From JAHQVK01 sp036788295 (GTDB lineage Bacteria > Myxococcota > Kuafuiibacteriia > Kuafuiibacteriales > Kuafuiibacteriaceae), in assembly GCA_036788295.1 (NCBI GenBank), contig DAIQNR010000026.1, positions 1 to 64,000 of the forward strand: DNA of 64,000 nt. Direction: 5' to 3'. The notes beneath the pieces were generated by a model that saw only the letters and a program-made list of their open reading frames with translations, had not been told where the DNA came from and made no database searches. The position numbers were made by a program, and so were the translations under genes. The number at the start of each line of letters is the position of its first letter. Within the stretch, counting starts at the first letter, position 1. Below are positions 26,430 to 35,164 of this stretch, piece after piece.

Positions 26430-27944
26430 TCAGAACCCGAGCTCCACGAGTCCTAGCCCGTACATCGCCAGCACCGTGAGAGCGGAACCCAAGGCGGCGG
26501 CCACCGCCAACGCCCTCAGGTCGATCTTTGGGTCGGCCCCGTTTCCCGGTTCCTCGGCCCGATACCTGCCGCTCGACTCCAGCGCCGGCTCGGGCGCCCG
26601 GTGCGAGCCGCCCTCCTCGCTCTCGGCTTGCCCGAGGTCTTCGGGACCCGGACCCGGCGCGAACGGCTTGGCTGCTTCCCCAGCACCGAAGTTCGGTCTG
26701 GCTTCGGGCGTCTCGTCGATTTCTAGGTCGAGGCTCTCCGACTCCTGCTTCCAAGACGGTTCGGCGATTCGAATCTGGTCGTCGAGCAGCGCGTCGGCCC
26801 TGGCCTCGGCCCTCGACATCACCTCGGCCACCGACCCGGCCCGCTGCTGCGACTCGAAGCCGAGCTGTTGGCCGAAATCGCCGGCGTCCAGCGGCTCCGC
26901 GCCCCGAGGTCGGGCCGGCACCGCCGGTCTGGGAGCGCTCTCCTGCCCGAGCAGATACGTCACCTCTTCGGCTGGCGTCGCCCCCGGCTCGGAGCCGCCC
27001 TGAAACAGCTTTCGCAGCAGCCCGCCTACGTCGTCCGACGTCACCGCAGGTCCGAGCGCACGGGCCGCCGTCCCGAGCGCCTGCGACATCTCGAGCGCGG
27101 TGGCGAACCTCGCCTCCGGCCGCGGGGCCAGCGCTCGCTCGAGCACGGCGGCGAGATCCGGCGCCCGAAACGGGAGCAGCTGGGTCACGGGCGCCCGGTC
27201 GTCGTTGAGGATGGCCATCAGCGTGGGCGCGACCGGCCCTCGGTCGAACAGCGGCCGGTCGGTGAGGACCTCCATCAGGACCGACGCGCAGGAGAAGAGA
27301 TCGGAGCGCAAGGTGATCTTCTCGCTGCGGATCTGCTCCGGCGAGAGGTAGCGGACCGTGCCCTTCACCACGCCCGCGGTGGTCAATCGATTCTGCATCG
27401 CCGACTTCGCGATCCCGAAGTCGGTGATCTTCACGTCCCCGGCGAACGAGACCAGCACGTTGCCGGGCTTGACGTCCCGGTGGACGAGCGAGAGCGGGCG
27501 GCCATCGGGCAGGCGGGCTTCGTGGGCCTCGTGAAGGCCGAGCAAGACCTTGCGGGCGATGTGCACCGCGAGGCTGGGCGGCATCATGCGCCCGAGCTTT
27601 CGAAGGCGGGAAAGAAGCTGCTGGAGGTTTCGACCCCGGACGAACTCCATGATCAGGCACTGCTTGCCTTCGATCACCGGGGTCCCCAGCACCTTGACGA
27701 TGTTCGGGTGGTCGAGCTCCGACATCACCGCTGCTTCGGCGCGGAACATCTCGACGTAGCGCTCGTCGTCGGTGTGCACCTCCTGCAGCCGCTTGAGGAC
27801 GACGCGAACCCGCTGCGGTGCCAGCTCGGCGAGGTAGATCTCACCCATGCCTCCGCGCTGGATGAGCGAGAGCACCCGGTACGGGCCAAAGGTCCGCCCT
27901 GCGAGGCCCGGCTCAGGCGGACGAGATGGAGGACGAACATGCAT
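26430..27944 (-). CDS. Membrane-anchored Ser/Thr protein kinase
   Basis: A 504-residue Hanks-type kinase. Residues about 20-285 hold the kinase domain: QRGGMGEIY glycine loop (29-37), Lys51, HRDVKPGN catalytic loop, DFG in ITDFGIAKS, and a KGTVRYLSPEQ activation segment. A Pro/Glu-rich linker of about 180 residues follows, and the chain ends in a single hydrophobic helix (last 29 residues), so this is a tail-anchored kinase facing the cytoplasm. The ATG at 27944 is chosen because the domain follows directly. Upstream open frame is out of context. Substrate unknown. The next gene on the strand, the thioredoxin/PEGA protein, lies 110 bases upstream. Confidence 0.92.
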   Translation of the reverse strand: MHVRPPSRPPEPGLAGRTFGPYRVLSLIQRGGMGEIYLAELAPQRVRVVLKRLQEVHTDDERYVEMFRAEAAVMSELDHPNIVKVLGTPVIEGKQCLIMEFVRGRNLQQLLSRLRKLGRMMPPSLAVHIARKVLLGLHEAHEARLPDGRPLSLVHRDVKPGNVLVSFAGDVKITDFGIAKSAMQNRLTTAGVVKGTVRYLSPEQIRSEKITLRSDLFSCASVLMEVLTDRPLFDRGPVAPTLMAILNDDRAPVTQLLPFRAPDLAAVLERALAPRPEARFATALEMSQALGTAARALGPAVTSDDVGGLLRKLFQGGSEPGATPAEEVTYLLGQESAPRPAVPARPRGAEPLDAGDFGQQLGFESQQRAGSVAEVMSRAEARADALLDDQIRIAEPSWKQESESLDLEIDETPEARPNFGAGEAAKPFAPGPGPEDLGQAESEEGGSHRAPEPALESSGRYRAEEPGNGADPKIDLRALAVAAALGSALTVLAMYGLGLVELGF

Positions 27945-28054
27945 GCGCGGTCCTCGCTCTGCACCACTCGACCGGGACCGGACGGTGTTGAGGGGCGAGC
28001 ACCCGGCGGAGGTGCTGACCCTCCGCGATCGCGCCGAAACGGCTCGACCGAGCC

Positions 28055-30346
28055 TCAGCGAAGCAGGGTGTCGAGCACGTTCGGCCAGCCCCCAGCCGCC
28101 TCGCCATCCCAGCCCAAGACCATCAGCCGGCCCGACTCGGCGGGGATGACCGCCACCACCGCCGCCCCGGCCGCGTCGAGGTAGAGGCCGTGGCCATCGC
28201 TTCCGAGCGACGCGCCCGATAGGCCCACGGCCGACGAAGGCAGCGGGAGCGACTCGGGGAGGCCGGACAAGCCCAGGCTCCGCTCCACCGACCGATCGAC
28301 CCGGGCGGTGGCCCCCGACGCCGCGACCGGATCCGGTCCCGACTGCCCGAGCGCGTCCCGGGCCAGCCGGTAGCCGTCGGTGCGGCCGGCCGTGAGCAGC
28401 AAGGCGACGGTCCCCCCATCGTTCACGAACGCCCGAAGCCCCTTTCGGCTGCCGCGGATGGCCCGTACGAGCTGCCGCGAATCCACGTCGAGCGGCGGGA
28501 CCACGAGCGCCGACAGACGGCCACGGTTTCTCCACGTCACCCGCCCGATGGCCGCGACCGGCATCGTCTCGAGCCGATAGCCCATCCGACCGAGCACGAA
28601 GTGGACCTCGGGGTGATCGGGGTCGGTCCGCCCCATGAGCGTGAATCGGCCGTCATCGACCACGCCGATCGCCGGCCTGGGCCCGGGGGGGATGGAGGGC
28701 GAAGCCGTAGCGGCGGGGACCGCGCTCGCACGGCGCGGAGCCTCGACCTCGGAGTCGATGATCGCCTTCACGTGGGCTAGCAACTTCTCTTTCACCTTCA
28801 GGGCCTCGCGATGGGCCACCCGTCCGTCCATCACGATCTCGAGGTTCTTTGCGCAGATGGGGAGCTTGTAGACCCCGGGGACTCCTCCCAGGCGTCGGCC
28901 ATCGACGAACGCCTCTCCCTTCTTCGCGTTGCCGGCGCGGTCCACCGCGACCACGTCGATGGCGCCGAGCCGCGGCTTCATCTCGAACGACAGGTCGCGG
29001 ACCTCGCCCGCCTTCACCGTCACCCGGCGACCCTGATCGTAGTAGCAGGGGTCGGTGACCAAGAGCTCCCTCTTGCCCGGGTCGAGCGCGAGATCTTGCA
29101 CCGGCGTCTTTCCTACGGTCCGGCCATCGACCCGCAGCTCGAGGTCGGGCGGATCGCTCTTCACCGTCCAGCTCCCGAACGAGGGCGACAGTCGCCACTC
29201 GAGCTTCATCTCCTTCTCGACGACGAGCGCCTCGGACCGCTTCTGGTAGCGCTCTCGCTGCATCGTGACCGTGTGGCGGCCCTTCGGAACCGCCCGGCTG
29301 CACCCTTGGGCGGTGTCCTGGCACAGCAGCTCGCCGTCGAGCAGGACCACCGCGCCCGGAGGCATCGACGCGAAGCTCACGATCACCCGCTCGACCGCCT
29401 CGGCGGGATCCCAGGGTTCGTCGCGCTCCCCGAAGCTCGAGTCCATCGGGGCGACCGGTCGGGCAGAGAACGAGACCGCTCCCCCGCGAGGCATCTGCAC
29501 CTCGGGCCGGAGCTTCTGAAACAGCTTGGCCGCGCCCTCTGCTGCGCTCAGCATCGGGTTGTCGCGATTCCAGTCCACGAGCGCGCTGGCCATGAGGCAG
29601 CCCCGCTCCACCGACAAGAGCGCCAGCCGGAGCCGCTGCTTGCTCCCGACCCCGAGCACGCTCGCCTCGAGCAGCGAGTTCGGCGACAGCTCCTTGCCGA
29701 GCGTGCAGCGGCTGTCGTCCTCGAACCGCGCCGACATCGCGGTCCGGCGCAGCTCGTCGAGGCGGGCCCGCTCGGCCTCGGTGGCGAGCACGGTCAGCTT
29801 CCCGCTTCGCGCCAACTCGACGCGGACCAGCTCGGCGAGCGCCCGTTCGTCCACTCCGGACCCCTTCGCCACCGAGGGGACACGGACGTCCACCCGCGGC
29901 GCGTCCCGGACCCAGCTGCGAATGGCCGCCTCGACGTCCTCTACGTGTCCACCGCGAACCAGCAAGTTCCCTTGCCAGGACCACAGAAAGGCGGCGGGGA
30001 GCCGGTCCCCCGCCCCCATGGCTTGGGCGAGGCGCCCGTCGTCGTCGCAGATGACCTCGTCTGGGTTCCAGCCTGGATTGGAGCAACCAGCCTCCGGGTC
30101 CTGGGTCGCCACGACCACCAGGCGCAGGCCGTCGTTCTTGTAGCGCTCGTGAAGCGCCTTCCATTTCGGGACCGCCTCCATGCACGGACGGCACCAAGTG
30201 GCGTAGAACTCGACGGCGAGCAGCTTCACCCCGGGGCGGTCCAGCCACGCCCGGACGTCGAGGCCGGCCGCCGACGCGGGGGCGGCGGCTCCGATGGCCC
30301 AGGCCGCGACGACCCACCGGGCTAAGCTCGACACAGCACGACCCAT
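28055..30346 (-). CDS. Periplasmic thioredoxin-fold protein with PEGA repeats
   Basis: A 763-residue secreted mosaic. A signal peptide (about residues 1-27) is followed by a TlpA/thioredoxin domain with the active-site WCRPC (Cys52, Cys55), its cis-Pro region near LPAAFLW. Residues about 165-300 resemble the helical domain of PEGA proteins. PEGA-like beta repeats follow (PPGAVVLLDGE, SDPPDLELRVDGRTVGKTP, and a third copy). The last 190 residues form an alpha/beta domain resembling class-I glutamine-amidotransferase-like folds (AFVNDGGTVALLL), but no catalytic Cys-His pair is visible there. I infer a redox or protein-folding role in the envelope. The domain combination is unusual. Confidence 0.85.
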   Translation of the reverse strand: MGRAVSSLARWVVAAWAIGAAAPASAAGLDVRAWLDRPGVKLLAVEFYATWCRPCMEAVPKWKALHERYKNDGLRLVVVATQDPEAGCSNPGWNPDEVICDDDGRLAQAMGAGDRLPAAFLWSWQGNLLVRGGHVEDVEAAIRSWVRDAPRVDVRVPSVAKGSGVDERALAELVRVELARSGKLTVLATEAERARLDELRRTAMSARFEDDSRCTLGKELSPNSLLEASVLGVGSKQRLRLALLSVERGCLMASALVDWNRDNPMLSAAEGAAKLFQKLRPEVQMPRGGAVSFSARPVAPMDSSFGERDEPWDPAEAVERVIVSFASMPPGAVVLLDGELLCQDTAQGCSRAVPKGRHTVTMQRERYQKRSEALVVEKEMKLEWRLSPSFGSWTVKSDPPDLELRVDGRTVGKTPVQDLALDPGKRELLVTDPCYYDQGRRVTVKAGEVRDLSFEMKPRLGAIDVVAVDRAGNAKKGEAFVDGRRLGGVPGVYKLPICAKNLEIVMDGRVAHREALKVKEKLLAHVKAIIDSEVEAPRRASAVPAATASPSIPPGPRPAIGVVDDGRFTLMGRTDPDHPEVHFVLGRMGYRLETMPVAAIGRVTWRNRGRLSALVVPPLDVDSRQLVRAIRGSRKGLRAFVNDGGTVALLLTAGRTDGYRLARDALGQSGPDPVAASGATARVDRSVERSLGLSGLPESLPLPSSAVGLSGASLGSDGHGLYLDAAGAAVVAVIPAESGRLMVLGWDGEAAGGWPNVLDTLLR

Positions 30347-30529
30347 GGCGCCATCGTGAACCGCCGCGCCGGGGGCGGCAAGGCGTGGTCGCCGTCACGA
30401 GGGAATGCAGCGAAGTCGGGCCAAGGCGCGGGGACCGGCCGCGTTCGGCTCCGAGAGCGCCGACGCAGCTCCGCCCAAGCGAACGCTGGCTTTGGCGGCG
30501 CCGGCGTCGGATCCCGTTCGCGGGCGCGG

Positions 30530-32386
30530 TCAGCGAAGATCGTCGGCCGAGCGGCCGGACAGCGCGGCGCGAATGCTCTCGTTCATGCGGCGGCTGGCGA
30601 AGGGGGCGCTCGCTCGGTCGAGCTGCTCGACCCGCTCCTTGATGAGCGCGGCGCTCCCGCCGGCGGCCGCGGTCTCGAGCCGGGTGCGCGCCTCGTCGAT
30701 CGCGGCCCGGTCTTCGGGCTCGAGCAACGCCTCATCGGCGCGGAGGGCCGAATCGAGCGCGCCGAGGATGCGCCTCGCCTCCACCCGGGCCTCGGTGAGC
30801 ATCCTCTGGTCCACGTCGGTCTGGGCGTTCGCGAACGCGTCGAGGATCATCCGCTCCACCGTCTCGTCGTCGAGGCCGTAGGAGGGCTTCACCTCGACCG
30901 CAGCCCGGACCTTCGTCTCCGTCTCCTCCGCGCTCACGTCGAGGATCCCGTCGGCGTCGACCGAGAACGTGACCTGGACCCGGGCCATGCCCGCGGCCAT
31001 CGGCGGGAGGCCCTTCAGCTCGAACCGGGCCAGGGACCGGCAGTCCGCGACCATCTCTCGCTCTCCCTGCACGACGTGCAGCTGCATCCCCGTCTGGCCG
31101 TCGGCGTAGGTCGTGAACTCCTGCGCGGCCTGGGCCGGAATGGTCTGGTTTCGATGGAGGATCTTCTCGACCACCCCGCCCATGGTCTCGATCCCGAGGG
31201 ACAGCGGGAGCACGTCGAGCAGGAGCACTTCGTCGCTGGGACCGGATCCACCGAGCAGGTCGGCCTGCACCGCCGCCCCGAGCGCCACGACTTGGTCGGG
31301 GTCGAGGTCGAGCAGCGGCTCTTGGCCGAACATGGACTTCACGAAGGACCGCACGACCGGGGCCCGGGTCGAGCCGCCGACGAGCACGATCCCGTCGAGC
31401 TCCTCGCCGTCGAGGCCGCAGTCGGCGAGCACCCGCTCGACCGGCCGCCGGCATCGCTCGAGCACCGGGTGGGCGATCCGCGCGAAGAGTTCCCGGTCCA
31501 CGGCGAGCCTGCGTCCTTCGAACTCGAACTCGGTGGCGTCCGCCTCGGTGAGCGCCTCCTTGGCTTGCCGCGCCGCCGAGAGGGCCCGGGACGACCGAGA
31601 AGGGTCCAGAGCGGCCGGGTCGAAGCCGAGCTGGGTAAGCCCATGCTCGGCGAGGGCGCGATCGAGGTCGTCTCCGCCGAGATGGGCGTCTCCTCCGGTG
31701 GCGAGCACTTGAAACACCCCGTCCTCGAGCCGAAGGACCGATATGTCGAAGGTGCCGCCGCCGAGATCGAACACCGCGAACATCCCTTCCCTTCGCCGGT
31801 CGAGCCCGTAGGCGAGCGCGGCGGCGGTCGGTTCGTTCAGCAGCCGAAGCACGGTGAGTCCGGCGAGCCGAGCCGCGTCCCTCGTGGCCTGCCGCTGGGC
31901 GTCGTCGAAGTAGGCCGGCACGGTGATGACGACCCCGTCGAGCGGGCCCTCGAGCGCCTGCTCGGCCCGCTTCACGAGCACCTTCAGGACCTCGGCGCCC
32001 ACCTCCATCGGGGTGACGTCTCGGTCCTCGCCCACCCGGAAGTGGACGACCGGCGCCTCCGAGCCGTCGGCGAACCGATGGACCGAAAGAGAGAGGTCGG
32101 CGCGGGCCTCGACTTGGGAGCGCCCCATGAACCGTTTGGCGCTGGCGACGGTCGCACCGGGTCGATCCGCAGCCCGGTCACGGGCCTCGTGGCCGACCTC
32201 GACTTGGCCGCCCGGCCCAAACCACACCACGGAGGGCAAGGTCGGCTCGCCTCGGTCGTCGCCGAGCACCGCCGGGCCTCCGTCCCGCACCACCGCGACC
32301 AGCGAGTACGTGGTCCCGAGGTCGATCCCAGCCACTCGGCCTCCGCAGCGCGCCTTCTGTCCGCCTCCGATTTGCAGCAATCCCAT
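30530..32386 (-). CDS. hscA: HscA, Hsp70-class chaperone for Fe-S assembly
   Basis: A 618-residue Hsp70. The nucleotide-binding domain starts GIDLGTTYSL, has DLGGGTFDIS and LVGGSTRAP phosphate loops and the adenosine segment, followed by the beta-sandwich substrate domain and a short helical lid, at the length usual for HscA rather than DnaK. HscA releases clusters from IscU by binding its LPPVK peptide, which is present in the IscU here. The ATG shares a base with the hscB stop (TGATG). It is the last gene of the isc operon. A 183-base gap follows, and no fdx or iscX is found. Confidence 0.93.
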   Translation of the reverse strand: MGLLQIGGGQKARCGGRVAGIDLGTTYSLVAVVRDGGPAVLGDDRGEPTLPSVVWFGPGGQVEVGHEARDRAADRPGATVASAKRFMGRSQVEARADLSLSVHRFADGSEAPVVHFRVGEDRDVTPMEVGAEVLKVLVKRAEQALEGPLDGVVITVPAYFDDAQRQATRDAARLAGLTVLRLLNEPTAAALAYGLDRRREGMFAVFDLGGGTFDISVLRLEDGVFQVLATGGDAHLGGDDLDRALAEHGLTQLGFDPAALDPSRSSRALSAARQAKEALTEADATEFEFEGRRLAVDRELFARIAHPVLERCRRPVERVLADCGLDGEELDGIVLVGGSTRAPVVRSFVKSMFGQEPLLDLDPDQVVALGAAVQADLLGGSGPSDEVLLLDVLPLSLGIETMGGVVEKILHRNQTIPAQAAQEFTTYADGQTGMQLHVVQGEREMVADCRSLARFELKGLPPMAAGMARVQVTFSVDADGILDVSAEETETKVRAAVEVKPSYGLDDETVERMILDAFANAQTDVDQRMLTEARVEARRILGALDSALRADEALLEPEDRAAIDEARTRLETAAAGGSAALIKERVEQLDRASAPFASRRMNESIRAALSGRSADDLR

Positions 32387-32976
32387 CAGCCCAAGTCCTC
32401 TCTTCTCGCCGCGATGCTCTGCAGCAGGCGACCCATGTATCGCAGCTCGAGCACCGCTTCGCGGGCTTGTTCGAGCCCGCCCTCGCCCCGGTCGAGCACC
32501 GCCTCGAGCCGCTCGAGCAGGGCCCGGCGGCGCGCCTTCGCGCGAGCCTCGAGCTCGGCGAGCCGCTCCGAGTCCGGCGCGGCCGCGACCTCTTCCTGCC
32601 GCTCGAGCATCTCGAGCAGAAAGTCCGGGTCGGAGGTTCGCTCCATTTCCCCGACCGGGGCCTCGCCCCGCAGCTCGAGCAGGTGCTCGGCCCGGCGGGC
32701 CGGCTCCTTGATCTGCTGGTAGGCCGCGTTCACCCGCTCGGTGTGAGCGAGCGCGTACCTGCGCTCTTCCTTCGCCTCCCGGGGGAAGCGATCCGGGTGA
32801 ACCTTCCTCGATATCTCACGAAACGCCCGGTCGAGCGCGCGGCGGTCGAGCGCCATGCGCCGCTCGAGCCCGAGCGTAGCAAAACCATCCGCCGACGGAG
32901 GGGGCTGGATGCGGCCGCACGCCGCGCAGAACGGCTCTGCCCCCCGCTCCGCCCCGCAAGACCAACAGCTCGACAT
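32386..32976 (-). CDS. hscB: HscB, J-domain co-chaperone with N-terminal zinc finger
   Basis: A 196-residue J-protein that delivers IscU to HscA. The J-domain HPD motif is in KVHPDRF, and the C-terminal three-helix bundle (EHLLELRGE onwards) binds IscU. Unlike Escherichia coli HscB, residues 1-25 carry a CX2C-X9-CX2C motif (Cys4, Cys7, Cys17, Cys20) just ahead of the J domain, the arrangement seen in human HSCB. The start is supported by a one-base overlap with the iscA stop (TGATG). The same one-base overlap couples it to hscA. Confidence 0.92.
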   Translation of the reverse strand: MSSCWSCGAERGAEPFCAACGRIQPPPSADGFATLGLERRMALDRRALDRAFREISRKVHPDRFPREAKEERRYALAHTERVNAAYQQIKEPARRAEHLLELRGEAPVGEMERTSDPDFLLEMLERQEEVAAAPDSERLAELEARAKARRRALLERLEAVLDRGEGGLEQAREAVLELRYMGRLLQSIAARREDLG

Positions 32977-33353
32977 CACCCCGGAGAGAAACTTTCGCCG
33001 CAGCCGCAGCCCTTGCCCGCCTTCGGATTCACGAACTTGAACCCGGACTCCATGAGCCCGCTCACGTAGTCCAGCGTGGAACCCTGCAGAAAGAGCATGC
33101 TCTTGGGGTCGATGAAGACCTTCACCCCGAGCGGCGCGTCGAGCGTGGCGTCGGTGTCCCGGGCGTGGCGCTCGACGTCGAGAAAATAGGAAAGTCCGCT
33201 GCATCCTCCGCCGCGGACCCCGATGCGCAGGCCTGCCCCCGCAGGGGCTCCGTGGTCGGAGAGGTACTTTTGAATGGCTCGCGCCGCCGCCTCGGAGACA
33301 GAGACCGTCCCGGTGGGCCGCGCCGCCTGCTGCAAGACGTCGAGCGCTCCCAT
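32976..33353 (-). CDS. iscA: IscA-type Fe-S carrier
   Basis: A 125-residue A-type carrier that accepts clusters from IscU and passes them on. The three conserved ligands are Cys51 (GGCSGLSY) and Cys116 and Cys118 (CGCGESF), matching the C-X(64-65)-C-X-C pattern. The extra N-terminal 15 residues (before VSVSEAA) are not seen in short homologues. One base separates it from the iscU stop, and it overlaps hscB by one base. Cytoplasmic. Confidence 0.94.
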   Translation of the reverse strand: MGALDVLQQAARPTGTVSVSEAAARAIQKYLSDHGAPAGAGLRIGVRGGGCSGLSYFLDVERHARDTDATLDAPLGVKVFIDPKSMLFLQGSTLDYVSGLMESGFKFVNPKAGKGCGCGESFSPG

Positions 33354-33354
33354 T

Positions 33355-33774
33355 TCAGCCTCCGCTCGCTTCCGCGACCTCGGCCGGCGCGGTCTTCGCC
33401 TTCTTCTGACGCCAGTCCGCCACCGCGGCCTTGATCGCGTCCTCGGCGAGCACGCTGCAGTGCACCTTCACCGGGGGAAGCGACAGCTCCTCGACGATGG
33501 TCTGGTTCTTCAAGGACTCGGCGAAGTCCACCGACTTGCCCTTGACCCACTCGGTCACGAGCGACGAGGAGGCGATCGCCGAGCCGCAGCCGAAGGTCTT
33601 GAACTTCGCATCTTCGATGATGCCCTGCTCGTTGACGCGGATCTGCAGGCGCATGACGTCGCCGCACGCCGGCGCACCCACGAGCCCGGTCCCCACGCTG
33701 TCGTCTTCCTTGTCCAGGGTCCCGACGTTCCGGGGGTTTTCGTAATGGTCGATGACCTTGTCGTTGTATGCCAT
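33355..33774 (-). CDS. iscU: IscU, Fe-S cluster scaffold
   Basis: A 139-residue scaffold on which clusters are built from IscS sulfur. Ligands Cys37, Asp39, Cys63, His105 and Cys106 are all present, and the HscA-binding LPPVK sits at 99-103. The N-terminal YNDKVIDHYENPRNVG is the IscU hallmark. The C-terminal tail after residue 115 is Ala/Glu-rich and not conserved. It follows iscS after 19 bases and precedes iscA by one base. Confidence 0.96.
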   Translation of the reverse strand: MAYNDKVIDHYENPRNVGTLDKEDDSVGTGLVGAPACGDVMRLQIRVNEQGIIEDAKFKTFGCGSAIASSSLVTEWVKGKSVDFAESLKNQTIVEELSLPPVKVHCSVLAEDAIKAAVADWRQKKAKTAPAEVAEASGG

Positions 33775-33793
33775 GTCTGTTCTTCCTATTCGT

Positions 33794-35164
33794 TCAGTGC
33801 GCTGCCCACTCGATGGTGGAGAGGTCGATGCCTTCCTTCACCATCTCGTACAGCGGAGACATCTCTCGAAGCCGCTTCACCGCTGAGATCACCAGATCGG
33901 CAACGAAATCCACCTCGGCCTCGGTGGTGAAGCGACCCACGCCAAACCGGATCGAGCTGTGGGCCAAGTCATCCCCGACCCCCAGGGCCCGCAGGACGTA
34001 CGAGGGCTCGAGCGACGCGGACGTGCATGCGGAGCCCGAGGACACCGCCACGTCCTTGATCGCCATCATCATCGCCTCCCCTTCGACGTAGGCGAAGGAG
34101 ACGTTGAGGTTGTTCGGCAGGCGGTGCTCGGGGTGTCCGTTCAGGAAAACCTCGTCGAGCTCCGACGAGAAGCGACTCCAGAGCCGATCCCGCAGGCCCG
34201 ACACCCGTGAGGCCTCCTCCGCCATCTCCTTCGAGCACAGCTCCGCCGCCTTTCCGAGGCCGACGATGCCGGCCACGTTGAGCGTCCCGGAGCGCATCCC
34301 TCGCTCGTGACCGCCGCCGTCGAGTCCAGCCTCGAGCCGGACCCGGGGCCGGCGGCGCCGCACATACAGAGCACCCACCCCCTTGGGGCCATACATCTTG
34401 TGGGCCGAGATGCTCAGCAGGTCGATCTTCATCGCCTCCACGTCGATCGGGACCTTCCCGACCGCCTGCACCGCGTCGGTGTGAAAGAGCACGCCCTTCT
34501 GCCGGCACAGCGCCCCGATCTCGGCGACGGGCTGGATGACCCCGATCTCGTTGTTCGCAAACATCACCGAGACGAGCAGGGTTCGGTCGGTGAGCGCGTC
34601 CCGGAGCTTGTCGAGGTCTACGAGGCCGTTCTTTTCGACCGGAAGGTAGGTCACCCTCCAGCCCTCTTTTTCGAGCCGCTTCGCGCTGTCGAGGATCGCC
34701 TTGTGCTCGGTGGCCACGGTGATGATGTGGTCGCCCTTGTCGCGAAAGTATTCGAAGGCGCCGACCTGGGCGATGGCGTCGAGGTCGAGCCGTCCAAACC
34801 GCGCGGGCAGCTTGTCTTCGGCCCCAGGCAGCGTGCCGGCCGCGTGGCCCTTCGCGATCGTGTCCACGAGCAGCTTGTCGGCGTCGGTCATGCCGTACAT
34901 GTGGGCCACGCCCTTGAGCGCGAGGTTGTCCGACTCGGTGGCGCCGGATGTGAAGATGATCTCCGCCGCAGTGGCCCCAATGAGCTTCGCGACCTGCTCC
35001 CGGGCGTACTCGACCGCCTCCTCCGCCACCCATCCGTATCGATGGGAGCGGGACGCGGCGTTTCCGTACTTCTCGGTGAGGTACGGGCGCATGGCCTCCA
35101 TCACCCGCGGGTCCATCGGGGTGGTGGAGTTGTAGTCCATATAGATTGGGGTCTTGATGCTCAC
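33794..35164 (-). CDS. iscS: IscS cysteine desulfurase with internal insertion
   Basis: A 456-residue PLP enzyme that removes sulfur from cysteine for Fe-S assembly. The PLP lysine is in SAHKMYGPKG and the persulfide cysteine in SSGSACTSAS. The IscU-contacting C-terminus ends STIEWAAH, as in true IscS. Relative to the 404-residue Escherichia coli enzyme, about 50 extra residues (roughly 91-142, containing KGHAAGTLPGAEDK and AFEYFRDKG) are inserted between NLALKGVAHMY and GDHIITVATEHK. The flanking blocks are intact, so this is an in-frame insertion, not a frameshift. The GTG start overlaps the regulator stop as GTGA. Confidence 0.94.
   Translation of the reverse strand: MSIKTPIYMDYNSTTPMDPRVMEAMRPYLTEKYGNAASRSHRYGWVAEEAVEYAREQVAKLIGATAAEIIFTSGATESDNLALKGVAHMYGMTDADKLLVDTIAKGHAAGTLPGAEDKLPARFGRLDLDAIAQVGAFEYFRDKGDHIITVATEHKAILDSAKRLEKEGWRVTYLPVEKNGLVDLDKLRDALTDRTLLVSVMFANNEIGVIQPVAEIGALCRQKGVLFHTDAVQAVGKVPIDVEAMKIDLLSISAHKMYGPKGVGALYVRRRRPRVRLEAGLDGGGHERGMRSGTLNVAGIVGLGKAAELCSKEMAEEASRVSGLRDRLWSRFSSELDEVFLNGHPEHRLPNNLNVSFAYVEGEAMMMAIKDVAVSSGSACTSASLEPSYVLRALGVGDDLAHSSIRFGVGRFTTEAEVDFVADLVISAVKRLREMSPLYEMVKEGIDLSTIEWAAH

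Noticed and set aside
30530..32386. Calling the Hsp70 dnaK
   Set aside because: It is in the isc operon next to hscB, has HscA length and its IscU partner has the LPPVK site.
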